Assembly: GCF_000316575.1 (NCBI RefSeq)
Contig: NC_019682.1
Location: 372,001-436,000 of the forward strand
Reading direction: 5' to 3'
Source: Calothrix sp. PCC 7507
GTDB taxonomy: Bacteria; Cyanobacteriota; Cyanobacteriia; Cyanobacteriales; Nostocaceae
DNA: 64,000 nucleotides
The first letter of the stretch is position 1. Every line of letters starts with the position of its first letter. The notes beneath the pieces were generated by a model. It saw only the letters and a list, made by a program, of their open reading frames with translations, was not told the origin of the DNA and ran no database searches. The translations under genes were made by a program, and so were the position numbers. Of this stretch, positions 18,554 through 27,864 are shown piece after piece.

Positions 18554-19993
18554 CTATAAAATAGCCTGATTTAGCACCTTTAAATATTCTTTGGCTATGA
18601 TTTCAGGCGTAAAGTTTGACTGCAAATACTGACGAGATGCTCTACCCATAAGTTCCGCTAGTTGGCGATCGCTATTCAAGAGCCGAATAAATTCAGCTAA
18701 ACCATGACTATCTCCATTTTCAAAAGTAGCGCCGCATTTTGCGTCTGCAATTAGCTGATTCAAGTATGAATACTCGGAACAAATTGCTGCTACTGGTCTG
18801 CCAGTTGCTAAGGCTGGGTAAAGCTTGCTGGGAGCAACTAAACTATCCATACCAGCTTCTACGCTCACTAAAGATAGATCGCAAGCTGTGAGGGAATAGG
18901 GCAGTATTTCTTTATCTTGATATGGTAAAAATAGGAAATTGCTGAGTCTTAGTTGATTTACCTCTCGGATAAAGCTTTGTTGTTTTGGCCCACCGCCGAT
19001 GCAGACAAACTGAATTGGCTCGTCTTGCAGTTGTTTGGCTGCTTCGAGAATGGTGTCCATATCATGACACCGCCCCATGTTGCCAGAATAGAGTACGGTG
19101 AATTTGTTAACTAAGTTATGCTGTTTAGCAAACCAGTTATCTTTTTTGGCGATGGGTTGGATTAAATCAGGATCTCCCCAACTGTGAATTACAGAAACCT
19201 TATCAGCTACCTCTGGACAACTGGCAATTACCCGTTGCTTCATGGCAGGACTCAGAACGATAATTCCTTGAGAATTTTGCCAAATCTTTTTGTTGAGTCC
19301 CCGCCAAACCCTGGCTAACCAGTGCTTGTGGGGAATTACCCCCAGAGCGATCGCAATATCTGGGTATATGTCATAGATTAAGCAGACATAAGACACCTTG
19401 AAACAAAGGTGAACTAAATATCCGACAATTGGCAGAAATGGCGGCGCTGAAGTCAGTAAAAAGACATTGTGTTTGCGGCTATTTCTCACTAGATGGAGAA
19501 TAGCACGCAGGGTAAACAAGACGCCGTTGATAGCTTTGCCGCGAATTTGCCCAGACCAAAGTCTAGCACTGCGCGATCGCCTAATGCGGATTCTACCTAG
19601 TTGTTCCACTGCTGGAGCACTAGAAATACCGAACGCATAACCAGGTTGTCCTGTAAATACCTCAATACTTGCACCTTGTTGTTCTAAATGTCTCACCAAC
19701 TCTTCAATTAACTGTCCTGTAGCAGCGTAATCCGGAGGAAAAAACTCAGTAATCACAGATAATTTCAGTAACTGTTCATACCAATTTTTATTCGCTGCTC
19801 GTGACTGCCGCCCAGAAGCAGATGAAGATGCAAACGTAGAAATATGACCTACTTTGCGGCGTTTATCAATCTTGATACCTGCTTTACTATTGTTTAGTAA
19901 CTTTGTATCAGTTTTGATCAGCCACTGATTTTCAGTTTCTCTGGGTGTAGATGTCGTTGGCAAAAATTTGTTCAGCCATTCACTGAATGCCAT
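18554..19993 (-). CDS. Glycosyltransferase family 4 (WbuB-like), first gene of the locus
   Basis: A 479-residue transferase. Residues 1-77 are a low-complexity, basic leader that is not part of the fold; the GT-B core starts at KLSVITEFFPPDYAATGQ, the N-terminal loop of WbuB-like enzymes. FTVLYSGNMGRCHDMDTIL lies near residue 300 and SVEAGMDSLVAPSKLYPALA near residue 381, replacing the Glu-rich motif in this subgroup. An internal start near residue 75 would give a more typical length, but there is no clear ribosome binding site to choose it. It is the most upstream member of the minus-strand locus, divergent from the Wzc-like gene 1.7 kb away. Confidence 0.88.
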   Translation of the reverse strand: MAFSEWLNKFLPTTSTPRETENQWLIKTDTKLLNNSKAGIKIDKRRKVGHISTFASSSASGRQSRAANKNWYEQLLKLSVITEFFPPDYAATGQLIEELVRHLEQQGASIEVFTGQPGYAFGISSAPAVEQLGRIRIRRSRSARLWSGQIRGKAINGVLFTLRAILHLVRNSRKHNVFLLTSAPPFLPIVGYLVHLCFKVSYVCLIYDIYPDIAIALGVIPHKHWLARVWRGLNKKIWQNSQGIIVLSPAMKQRVIASCPEVADKVSVIHSWGDPDLIQPIAKKDNWFAKQHNLVNKFTVLYSGNMGRCHDMDTILEAAKQLQDEPIQFVCIGGGPKQQSFIREVNQLRLSNFLFLPYQDKEILPYSLTACDLSLVSVEAGMDSLVAPSKLYPALATGRPVAAICSEYSYLNQLIADAKCGATFENGDSHGLAEFIRLLNSDRQLAELMGRASRQYLQSNFTPEIIAKEYLKVLNQAIL

Positions 19994-20273
19994 AGCTTGT
20001 ATAATCCTGTAGAAATATTTTCAGACATACAGGTGAATTGGGCAGCCCTCATCTGGGCAAAAAATTTGCCTTAGGCGCTCAATGAATTAAATTCATACCC
20101 TTTAGTCTGTGTTTGATTCTATTAATTAGGTGATATTAAATTCGAGAGTATTTCCCAAATATCACCTTTTCTAGCCTCCTCTAACAAGAAGAAACTCATT
20201 ATTAGCTTTTAACAGCCTGACACCTGTTTATGGTGACTGCTCATCATAGACAAGCCCAGTTATCAAGAACTTT

Positions 20274-20285
20274 CACACTAGTGTG
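20274..20285. promoter_or_regulatory. Perfect 12-bp palindrome CACACTAGTGTG
   Basis: A perfect palindrome in the divergent region, about 280 bases upstream of the first glycosyltransferase gene. It could be an operator for a dimeric regulator. No regulator can be named from the sequence. Confidence 0.35.
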
Positions 20286-20373
20286 TTCACCTGCATACCC
20301 AATTTAAAATGCAGTAGCCTAGCTTGACTTTGTCTATTTAGCCATCTTTGTATAACTAAGACTTTTTCAATTT

Positions 20374-20387
20374 CGTTGATATCAACG
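20374..20387. promoter_or_regulatory. Perfect 14-bp palindrome CGTTGATATCAACG
   Basis: A perfect palindrome directly before an AAGGA ribosome-binding-like sequence and a tiny open frame. Its position fits an operator or a small hairpin in a leader transcript; neither is proven. Confidence 0.4.
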
Positions 20388-20403
20388 TTAAGGAAAAAGA
20401 CTC

Positions 20404-20460
20404 ATGTATGTTGATAAATTATCAGCCGGACTCTATGGCTTCTCAGACCTATTGGGATAA
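20404..20460 (+). CDS. Possible 18-residue leader peptide
   Basis: An ATG at 20404 is preceded by AAGGA with 8-9 bases of spacing and opens a frame reading MYVDKLSAGLYGFSDLLG, then TAA. It is far too short to judge by composition. The 14-bp palindrome lies immediately upstream. It could be a leader peptide, the start of a decayed gene, or chance. Confidence 0.25.
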   Translation: MYVDKLSAGLYGFSDLLG

Positions 20461-20579
20461 GATTGAGTCAGAGCCGAACTGAATACTCCTAATTTGCTAA
20501 GTAGTGACGCCAGCACAAGCAAACAGGAGAGCTAATCAGTATTGTCATCAGATATTAACCCCGCCCAGAGGATTTATCT

Positions 20580-20690
20580 CTGTCACCGGAATTGATGGTA
20601 GCAATGGTAGTTACAGCACCGTCAGTATATATAGTCTCTGTTACTGAAATTAATGGTAGTTACAGCACTGGTTGTATATTTAGTCTTTTA
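20580..20690. repeat. Imperfect tandem duplication, about 58-bp period
   Basis: Two adjacent copies share AATGGTAGTTACAGCAC and a following GTATATxTAGTCT; the first copy has an additional 9 bases. The first copy begins at about 20580 and the second at about 20638. The period is not a multiple of three, so the repeat is not coding as it stands. Confidence 0.6.
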
Positions 20691-21707
20691 CAACACCGTT
20701 ATTTTAATTCGTCTCTTAACTTTTTGTAGACTTGCGAATAAGTTCTTGGTAGAAAAACGCAGCAGGCAATGCACCAAACTTTTAACAACTAAAACATTCT
20801 CAAGCTAGACGAAAACAACGATGCTAAATTCCCTGGTAGAAGACAACTAGAACCGGATGTCGGCGTAACAGTCTGAGTGAGTAGATAAAATTTTCATTTC
20901 CCCTCACATGTTCTAATTTACACCACTTAAGCATATAAATTTTGGCTTGTTATGATACAAATCATTAACTTTACATAAACTTTATAAAAAAATCTGATAT
21001 GTGTAGCGGTTTGATCGAGCCTGTTGGAAAAGCAAAAATAGTCGTAAACCCTTACTCCAGAAACCTAAGAGCTTTCTTTCTCAGGGGCAATGAGGCGCTT
21101 TCAGTAACGGTAATTTCACTTGCATAGTTAATATCGGCATTAACAAAATTTTTACAGTTCGATGTTAATATTTCGTTAAATGAGCTTTAATCATTGGTAA
21201 CAAAACATGTATTATGATTTATTTACCGTTATAATATTTACTCAGGAAAACCTATAAATATACACTGACGTAAGTATGTAGTATTTATACGACTAAAGTT
21301 TTGAGCTTCCACCTACGCAAAATGTACACCTTTCTATAGAGAAGTTTATAGAGCCAAAACAAACCTCCGTAGGAGTCATCTTGATCAACCCGTAACCAAA
21401 TTTTAATGTAGCTAGGTAATCCAGGTTGACCCAAACCAGAACGCAACTACTGAAATTAGTTCTACCAAATAGAAGAGTTATTTAGCTATTTTTGGGGTAG
21501 TCCAGAAAAGCTATCCAAACTCTAAAATGTTTTTGCAGGGGTGCAGAGAGGCATTATAGATTCAAAATCAACAAATTTTGAATTTGCCCAATTTGAGTAC
21601 TTGATTGTCTACTTCCCAAAACTCAATTCGGATGGCAATAATAATCTTCAGCTTGCTGCAAGGTCTTATATCAATTGCATCTGACTTACTTACCCCCAAA
21701 AAAATAA

Positions 21708-23912
21708 ATGATGGAGAATTATTCTATTAGACCCTTAAGTTCCAACCAAAATGGAATGGCTATGCCTCAATCACCGCCAATGCAAACTTTTCCTGGGTTT
21801 GAAGAAGAAGGTAAAAGTTTTGATGCACGTCAATTTCTAGGTATTTTACAGCGACGAGCGCTAGTTATCGCGGGGGTAGCCACCATTGTGATGGGTATTG
21901 CGGCTTACTCAACGCTGAAGGAAAAACCAATATATCAAGGCAATATTCAACTTTTAGTAGAACCTGTCAATGAAGACAGTACTTTGGGAAAAGTTACAGT
22001 AGATAATGCAGCCGCAAGTAAACCAATTCTAGATTATGCAAGCCAGATTCAGATTCTTAAAAGTCCTGAACTGATGAATACCATAGTCAAGGACTTAAAA
22101 ACTTTATATCCAGATATTACTTATGATTCTCTCTTGCAATCTTTAACTATTAATCGCTTGGGTGATACCAAGATTATAGAAGTCAGTTATGTAAGTTATG
22201 ACCCTAGTAGAATTAAAGTAGTACTAGATAAAATTGCCAAGTCTTACTTAGACTACAGTCTAGAAAAACGGAAAACTAAACTGCGTCAGGGAGTTAAGTT
22301 TGTTGACCAACAGCTACCATCTATCAAAAATAGGGTAGATAGGCTACAAAGAGAACTGCAAATCTTCCGGCAAAAATATGACTTTATTAGCCCAGAAACT
22401 GAAGCAGGGGAAATTACAGGCAGATTCAGCAATTTATCTACTCAAAGAACTGCTCTCAATCAGCAGTTAGCTATATCTCGTGCCAACTTTGCTAGCTTAG
22501 GTAAAGAACAGGGAGAACTAGCGGCGTTAAATAATGCAGTTGTATATCAGCAATTAGTTGGACAACTGCGCCAATTAGATGTTCAGCTTTCTGGGGAATC
22601 AGCTCGGTTTCAAGCAGATAATCCAACTATACAAACATTAGAAGAAAAAAGGCAAAATATATTATCCTTGATGCAACAGGAATCTCAGCGAATTATGGGA
22701 GTCAAATATGCTGAGGTCGCAACTCAACTTCAAAGTCTGGAGGTACAAAGCCAAGTGCTAGCTCAGTCTGAGCGGCTAGCCGAGCAACAAGCCAAGCTAT
22801 TACCAATTCTTTCCAGAAGATATACCGAACTCCAGCGAGATTTACAGATTGCAACTGAGAGTCTAAATCGCTTTCTAACTACCCGTGAAACTCTCCAAAT
22901 CCAGGTAGCTCAAACAGAACTTCCTTGGGAGTTAATTAAAGCAGCAGTTCAACCTCAAGCACCAATATCTCCTGATATTTCACGTAATCTCTCACTAGGA
23001 TTGGTCAGCAGTTTAGTCTTAGGACTTGGCATTGGGTTTCTCCTAGAAAAAGCAGACAATACCTACCATGCCGTCGGGAGTTTAAAGGAGGATATTAAAC
23101 TGCCTGTGTTAGGAATTCTGCCTTTCGATAGAAAACTGCAAAATAGTCAATACCACGCTCTCACACCAGCAGTTCCAGGTGGAAAAACAACAGTAGTAAA
23201 TGAGGGTCAAGAAGGAATATCTGGGTTATCTAGCATTTTTGGTCGTCAGTTTGGCAGTAGTAGCAACAACGGCCGAGGCAAATTTGGAGAAGCTTTACAG
23301 GTGCTTTTTGCGAATATTCAACTGCTCACTCTTGAGCGGCCTATTCGCTCTTTAGTTATTAGTTCAGCATTGCCAGGAGATGGTAAATCTACTGTGGCAT
23401 TCCAACTAGCTCAGACATCTGCCGCAATGGGGAAACGAGTACTACTCGTAGATGCCGATTTACGCCGACCCCAGTTGCATAACCTCTCAGATTTAAACAA
23501 TGTACAGGGGTTAAGTAGTGTAATTTCAACAAACTTGCCTGTAGACCAAGTCATCCAGCAAATGCCTGGGATGAACAATTTATCTGTGATGACTGCTGGT
23601 CCCATACTACCTGATCCCACAAAATTACTTTCATCGGAAAAAATGAAGCAACTGATGGCATATTTCCATCAAAGCTTTGATTTAGTGATTTATGATGTTC
23701 CCTGCTTAGTGGGAATGGTCGATGCAAGGCTGCTGGCACCGTATACGGATGGTATGGTGCTGGTGGTGAGGCTTGACAAAACAGATAAATCTGGGTTGAC
23801 AGCAGCTCAAGATAGCCTCAAATTGTCTCCGGCAAATATCTTAGGTATCGTTGCTAATGGAGATAAAAGCAAATTGAATGAGATTAACTATTCCCATGCT
23901 GTATATAGGTAA
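21708..23912 (+). CDS. Wzc-like polysaccharide co-polymerase with BY-kinase-type P-loop domain
   Basis: A 734-residue inner-membrane protein of the Wzz/Wzc group, which governs chain length or export of surface polysaccharide. The N-terminal Wzz domain starts near residue 35, with a first membrane span (residues 51-69, ALVIAGVATIVMGIAAYST). A long coiled-coil periplasmic part spans about 190-385, and a second span about 428-447 is followed by the ATPase domain: SALPGDGKST near 553, VLLVDADLRRPQLH near 580, and LVIYDVPCLVGMVDA near 660. The C-terminus has only two Tyr (NYSHAVYR), not the usual Tyr-rich cluster, so autophosphorylation may be limited. ATGATG start; no Shine-Dalgarno sequence. 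It faces away from the glycosyltransferase locus that it probably serves. Confidence 0.92.
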   Translation: MMENYSIRPLSSNQNGMAMPQSPPMQTFPGFEEEGKSFDARQFLGILQRRALVIAGVATIVMGIAAYSTLKEKPIYQGNIQLLVEPVNEDSTLGKVTVDNAAASKPILDYASQIQILKSPELMNTIVKDLKTLYPDITYDSLLQSLTINRLGDTKIIEVSYVSYDPSRIKVVLDKIAKSYLDYSLEKRKTKLRQGVKFVDQQLPSIKNRVDRLQRELQIFRQKYDFISPETEAGEITGRFSNLSTQRTALNQQLAISRANFASLGKEQGELAALNNAVVYQQLVGQLRQLDVQLSGESARFQADNPTIQTLEEKRQNILSLMQQESQRIMGVKYAEVATQLQSLEVQSQVLAQSERLAEQQAKLLPILSRRYTELQRDLQIATESLNRFLTTRETLQIQVAQTELPWELIKAAVQPQAPISPDISRNLSLGLVSSLVLGLGIGFLLEKADNTYHAVGSLKEDIKLPVLGILPFDRKLQNSQYHALTPAVPGGKTTVVNEGQEGISGLSSIFGRQFGSSSNNGRGKFGEALQVLFANIQLLTLERPIRSLVISSALPGDGKSTVAFQLAQTSAAMGKRVLLVDADLRRPQLHNLSDLNNVQGLSSVISTNLPVDQVIQQMPGMNNLSVMTAGPILPDPTKLLSSEKMKQLMAYFHQSFDLVIYDVPCLVGMVDARLLAPYTDGMVLVVRLDKTDKSGLTAAQDSLKLSPANILGIVANGDKSKLNEINYSHAVYR

Positions 23913-24264
23913 TCAGTTATCAGTTATCAGTGTTTTGAGTTGATCAGGACTTACGCAGGTGTCACAATTAAATGACCATTTGTATGGTGGGCAATGCCCA
24001 ACGCCACTTGACGCCAGTCGCCTCTCCCAAGGGGAGACGCTGCGCGTAGCAAGATCCCCTTACGGGGTACAAGTCGGGAAACCCGCCCACGGCGCTGGCT
24101 CCTTTAAGCCGGGAAACCCTAGTCGAGCAGTGGCTCCCCTACATGATTAAATTCTGTGCCAGTTGCGTAAGTCCTATTGATAACTGTTTACTTTTCATCA
24201 CCTTGACTGGAGGCGGAGCGTTCTTTGCTCCGCTCTTGAGCAATCACCAATATTGAAATAGGGT
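23913..24264. other. Intergenic region between convergent genes, mostly MITE
   Basis: Apart from the MITE described separately, there are CAGTTATCAGTTATCAG heptamer units right after the Wzc-like stop and a GGAGCGGAGC-type inverted sequence near 24212-24236 (GGAGCGTTCTTTGCTCCGCTC). The latter could act as a terminator for either gene. Confidence 0.5.
23946..24175. mobile_element. MITE-like element with AGGACTTACGCA terminal inverted repeats
   Basis: The 230-base segment begins AGGACTTACGCA and ends with its exact reverse complement TGCGTAAGTCCT. Beyond these 12 bases the inverted match continues imperfectly for about 18 more (a GTGTCACAATTAAAT-type stretch against GGCACAGAATTTAAT). It encodes no transposase. 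The interior carries GAGACGCTGCGCGTAG, related to the palindromic repeat inside pbpC near 35680, and a GGGCAATGCCC palindrome. No target duplication is clear at the ends. It sits between the Wzc-like gene and the convergent adenylate cyclase. Confidence 0.8.
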
Positions 24265-26850
24265 TTACTTCTCTTTAAAAGTCCAAACACCTTCATCCCA
24301 ATCGATATCTGATGGGGGTGATTGCATCCAATGTTGACAGCGCCGCAAATGCAAAATAGCGGCTTTGTCGCTATTGTCAACAGTTAAAACTTTGGCAAAT
24401 TCAGTTTCCGCTAAAGAAAACTCACGATTGAGGTAGTATTTGCGTCCTTTGTGATAATGCTCAATTAGTTCTAGTTTTTGGCTACTAATAGGGTCAGAAC
24501 GCACACCGAGTAATTCATAGATAGCTACTGGCTCATTTCTGCCTTTGACGCGAATGTAATCTAGTTCTCTAGCCCAAATATTTTCTCGGCAGGGTTTATA
24601 AGTGTTGTCGCTAATAATGATGTCGCAGCCATATTGTTTGCTAACACTTTCTAGTCGAGATCCCAGATTAACACCATCACCAATGGCAGTAAATTCCATC
24701 CGTTTACTAGAACCAATATTACCACTAATTACGGTGTCAGAATTAATGCCAATACCAATGTTAATTTTGGGTTTATTCGCTGCATAGCGACGATGATTAA
24801 ATTCGTGTAAGCGATGGCGCATTTCTAGGGATGTTTGGACTGCCATCCAAGCATGTTCTTCTAAGGGGAGGGGAGAACCAAACACGGCCATGATGGCATC
24901 ACCAATATATTTATCCAGAGTGCCTTTATGTTTAAAAACTGCCTCTACCATTGACTCAAAATATTCATTCAGCATACTCACCACTTCTTCGGCTTCGAGA
25001 TTTTCGGTCAAGGTGGTGTAGCCACGAATATCAGAAAATAAGATGGAAACTTCTTTGCGATCGCCTCCTAGTTTCGCATCGTCTAATTTGAGTAATTCTT
25101 CTGCTAATTCTTGGGTCATGTAGCGGTACATGGTGCTTTTGAGGCGTTTTTCATCGCTAATATCTTCCATGACAACTAGCGCCCCACGAACTTGTTGTTG
25201 ATCGCTAGCGTCAGCGATAGTATTAATTGATAAGTTGATACTGTGCTGCTCTTTACCTGTGGTGATGAGTGTGCGATCGGGGTAGTATTGCTGGCGGCGT
25301 TTTATGTCATTGGCATGTAAAGCATCCTGATACCACTTACTAAAATCACCTTCTTTAATACCGATGACATCATTAATTAATTTACCTTCCAAACGGTCAT
25401 CTTCATCTAAATTTAGCAAGCGCTTGGCGCTTTCATTAGCCGCAATCACTAACCCAGATTTATCAGTAGAAATTACTCCATTAGAAAGACTACGCAAAAT
25501 GTCCCGCTGCATTTGTTCTTGTTGCTTGACTGTGGCAAACAATTGAGCGTTTTGTAATGCTACTCCTGCTTGAATGTTAAAAGCTTCCATGAACTCTTCA
25601 TCGTTATGATCAAAACTAGCTTGGAAGCATTCGGGAGCTTTGGGCCAAGCAGCAGGATTATAAGCGGGAAAGTCTCCTGATTTCTTTTTATTAACTAACT
25701 GGGTGACGCCGATTAATTGTTGGTCGGCGTTAAACACTGGCATACAAAGTAAACTACAGGTACGATAGCCATTTTGTTGGTCAATTTGTTTGGCTGTATC
25801 TGAATCTGGGTGGTCATATAAATCAAAGGGAATATTTAATTTTTTACCGGATGCAGCGACTATTCCCGCAAAGCCTTTACCGATGGGTACGCGTAATTCT
25901 TTAGTAGAACCATTGTCTTGGGTGATTTTTGTCCACAATTCATGACGATCGCGATCTATCAACCATAGTGTACTGCGATCGGCGCTCATGAGTTCTTTGG
26001 CTTCATCCATCACCCGTTTCAGGGTATCTTCTAAATCGAGACTGCTTTGCGAGAGAGATTTGATCGCCTTCATGAGTGCAGCCACAGCTCTTTGTTTTTG
26101 GGTGGCGACATAAAAGGAGCGCGATGATTCTAAAATCAGGCGAATGGAAGGAGCAAATTCTTGAAATAATTGTTCGTCTGCGTTGGTAAACCCTCTAGTA
26201 TCTATGCGATCGCCTATGGGATCATCTGGATGATGTGAGGTTTTTAATTTATTCAGTAATTGTACGACTGCGACTAATTCCCCTTGTTCATTCAACAATG
26301 GCAGAGCCAGCATGGTGTAGGTACGGTAGCCAGTGATTTTTTCCTGTGCTTGAGCAAATATTGACCGCTCATCTTGATAAAAATCATAGGGAATATTGAT
26401 GACTTGCTTGAAGGTGGCGACTTCTCCCGCAATCCCCTTATCTGCTGGGATGCGAATTTCGAGAGAGCGATCGCCTTCTCCTTCGGCTAAAATTGACCAG
26501 AGTTCTTGTTTGTCTTCGTCTAATAAAAATATTGTTGTGCGGTCTGCGCCTAGTAATTCACCAGTTTTCAGGGTAATCGAATGCAACATTTCTTCCAGGA
26601 TTGTTTCAAAACCCTGCGAATCCAACATTGACAGCGTTTGGTGAACAATATGTAATTTTTGTTCGACTTCCTGAACAACTTGTTTAAAAGTATCTTGAGT
26701 TAGGGGAGCCAAAAAAGAAGAGATAGTTCCTTTTCTGCTAGCAAGCGCACCCACAGGCGGAGAATTTTGTTGCCAATATTGGTTTTCTTGGTTGTGAACA
26801 CCAATAATTAAATCAGCAGTTTCACCAAAACTACGTTGATGCAATGACAT
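24265..26850 (-). CDS. CyaB-type adenylate cyclase (GAF-GAF-PAS-cyclase)
   Basis: An 861-residue class III nucleotide cyclase making cAMP from ATP, with the same length and order as Anabaena CyaB1/CyaB2. Two GAF domains (about 85-230 and 270-440) would bind cyclic nucleotide and control activity; each ends with an NK-containing stretch (LLNKLK and LVNKKKS). A PAS domain follows (about 455-560). The catalytic domain has VSILFSDIRGYTTL (metal Asp near 606), a Lys about residue 647 in LDKYIGDAIMAVFG, and a Thr at about 721 in MEFTAIGDGVN. That Lys/Thr pair matches the substrate-selecting residues reported for CyaB1, supporting adenylate rather than guanylate cyclase. A C-terminal tail with an HYHKGRKYYLNREFSLAE helix repeat is probably TPR-like. 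Confidence 0.93.
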   Translation of the reverse strand: MSLHQRSFGETADLIIGVHNQENQYWQQNSPPVGALASRKGTISSFLAPLTQDTFKQVVQEVEQKLHIVHQTLSMLDSQGFETILEEMLHSITLKTGELLGADRTTIFLLDEDKQELWSILAEGEGDRSLEIRIPADKGIAGEVATFKQVINIPYDFYQDERSIFAQAQEKITGYRTYTMLALPLLNEQGELVAVVQLLNKLKTSHHPDDPIGDRIDTRGFTNADEQLFQEFAPSIRLILESSRSFYVATQKQRAVAALMKAIKSLSQSSLDLEDTLKRVMDEAKELMSADRSTLWLIDRDRHELWTKITQDNGSTKELRVPIGKGFAGIVAASGKKLNIPFDLYDHPDSDTAKQIDQQNGYRTCSLLCMPVFNADQQLIGVTQLVNKKKSGDFPAYNPAAWPKAPECFQASFDHNDEEFMEAFNIQAGVALQNAQLFATVKQQEQMQRDILRSLSNGVISTDKSGLVIAANESAKRLLNLDEDDRLEGKLINDVIGIKEGDFSKWYQDALHANDIKRRQQYYPDRTLITTGKEQHSINLSINTIADASDQQQVRGALVVMEDISDEKRLKSTMYRYMTQELAEELLKLDDAKLGGDRKEVSILFSDIRGYTTLTENLEAEEVVSMLNEYFESMVEAVFKHKGTLDKYIGDAIMAVFGSPLPLEEHAWMAVQTSLEMRHRLHEFNHRRYAANKPKINIGIGINSDTVISGNIGSSKRMEFTAIGDGVNLGSRLESVSKQYGCDIIISDNTYKPCRENIWARELDYIRVKGRNEPVAIYELLGVRSDPISSQKLELIEHYHKGRKYYLNREFSLAETEFAKVLTVDNSDKAAILHLRRCQHWMQSPPSDIDWDEGVWTFKEK

Positions 26851-27371
26851 AATTAGTTTTTGATATATGAGGATTAGATTTTAGTAATGTTATTTACATG
26901 TGGCTGCAAGCAACGGTCAATCGATTTTGGATTTTAAATTTAGGATTTTGGATTGACCCCTACCACAAGGGTAAGGGGTATGATGATTTTAAATTTGGGA
27001 TTTTGGATTTGTTCCGCCCACTGCCTTCGCAGCGGGATGAAGTCCGGGGCGGGGCATGTAGCTTCTCCGCAGGAGTACCAAAATAATCTAAAATCTAAAA
27101 TCTAAAATTGGTACGGTCAACTGCTATTATCCACTATCCAGCCAATTCTTAGTAGCATTAGTCACTGTAGATAGTACGAAGGGGTCAGGACAAGTGATGT
27201 AGCAATTATGGATTGTCATTGGTCATTTGTCATTGGTCATTATTGTCCTAATCCCTTATTCTACAAACTTGTGAAATTATGTAGTGAATCAGCAAGGCGA
27301 TCGCTAAAACAGCCTAAAATTCCAAAGTCTGCCATTGAGTAGCCGCCTTATAGAGATTAAGAGAGGTATTT
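26851..27371. other. 521-base intergenic region made largely of short repeats
   Basis: Between the divergent cyclase and Rieske genes. It holds GATTTTGGATTTT-type repeats at 26921-26955 and 26986-27012, with an inverted counterpart at 27081-27112 (AATCTAAAATCTAAAATC). Between them lies a GC-rich insert with CCGCCCACTGCCTTCGCAG. Further right are TCATTGGTCATTTGTCATTGG repeats (27217-27242) and one HIP1 site near 27298. I see no gene. Confidence 0.6.
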
Positions 27372-27722
27372 ATGAGCTGGGTTAAGGTGCTTTCCCAAGA
27401 TGAGTTACCACCTAATGAACGCAAAGTGGTAAAAGTTGAACAACGTAACATCCTGCTAGTTCGCCATAACAGTCAAATTTATGCTTTGGAAAATTCCTGT
27501 CCTCACATGAAACTGCCCTTGAACAAGGGTAAAATCACCGATAAGGGAGAAATTGTTTGTCCATTTCACCGTAGTGCTTTTGACTTAGCTACTGGTAATC
27601 CTACAGAATGGATTACCTTTCCCCCTGGTGTGAATAAGGTGCTGGGTTTGATTTCCAAAGAAAAAGCTCTACCCGTTTTTCCCACCCGTGTAGAGGAAGG
27701 AAGTATTTGGGTAGAGTTGTAA
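27372..27722 (+). CDS. Small Rieske [2Fe-2S] protein
   Basis: A 116-residue protein consisting of one Rieske domain. The cluster ligands are seen as C-P-H at the SCPHMKLPL segment (about residues 43-45) and C-P-F-H (about 63-66), separated by 17 residues, which is the CxH-x17-CxxH pattern. The soluble form without a membrane helix resembles Rieske ferredoxins and NirD-like subunits, so it probably carries electrons in the cytoplasm or joins an oxygenase. A GAGAGG ribosome binding site lies 5 bases before the ATG. It stands alone between the cyclase and the alpha-2-macroglobulin gene, so its partner is unknown. Confidence 0.92.
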   Translation: MSWVKVLSQDELPPNERKVVKVEQRNILLVRHNSQIYALENSCPHMKLPLNKGKITDKGEIVCPFHRSAFDLATGNPTEWITFPPGVNKVLGLISKEKALPVFPTRVEEGSIWVEL

Positions 27723-27822
27723 TCATTTATTGAGTCTCTGCTATAGGATGAAGGATGAGCAATTTTGTTGTTTATCTTTCATCCTATTCTGATGATGGCG
27801 ATCGCTCTTTTTGATTCTTCTC

Positions 27823-27862
27823 AACTCTTACTCTCTGCGACTCTGCGCCTCTGCGTGAGATA
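27823..27862. repeat. Interspersed CTCTGCGCCTCTGCGTGAGA repeat, downstream copy
   Basis: The plus strand reads CTCTGCGACTCTGCGCCTC then TGCGTGAGATAAA. The same sequence occurs at 33882-33917 and, inverted, at 33764-33799, so copies flank the alpha-2-macroglobulin gene at both ends. Confidence 0.75.
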
Positions 27863-27864
27863 AA

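Larger units (their letters stand above)
19994..21707. other. 1.7 kb gene-poor divergent region upstream of the polysaccharide locus and the Wzc-like gene
   Basis: No convincing coding gene is present. I see two short perfect palindromes (20274-20285 and 20374-20387), an 18-codon open frame with a ribosome binding site at 20404-20460, and an imperfect direct duplication at 20580-20690. Between 20940 and 21300 the DNA is very A/T-rich, with several TATNAT-like boxes (for example near 21215), as expected for promoters. The length is unusual for this genome, where spacers are mostly under 500 bases. Confidence 0.7.

Noticed and set aside
23959-24150. 63-codon frame inside the MITE
   Set aside because: It reads through palindromic repeat sequence and has no ribosome binding site.
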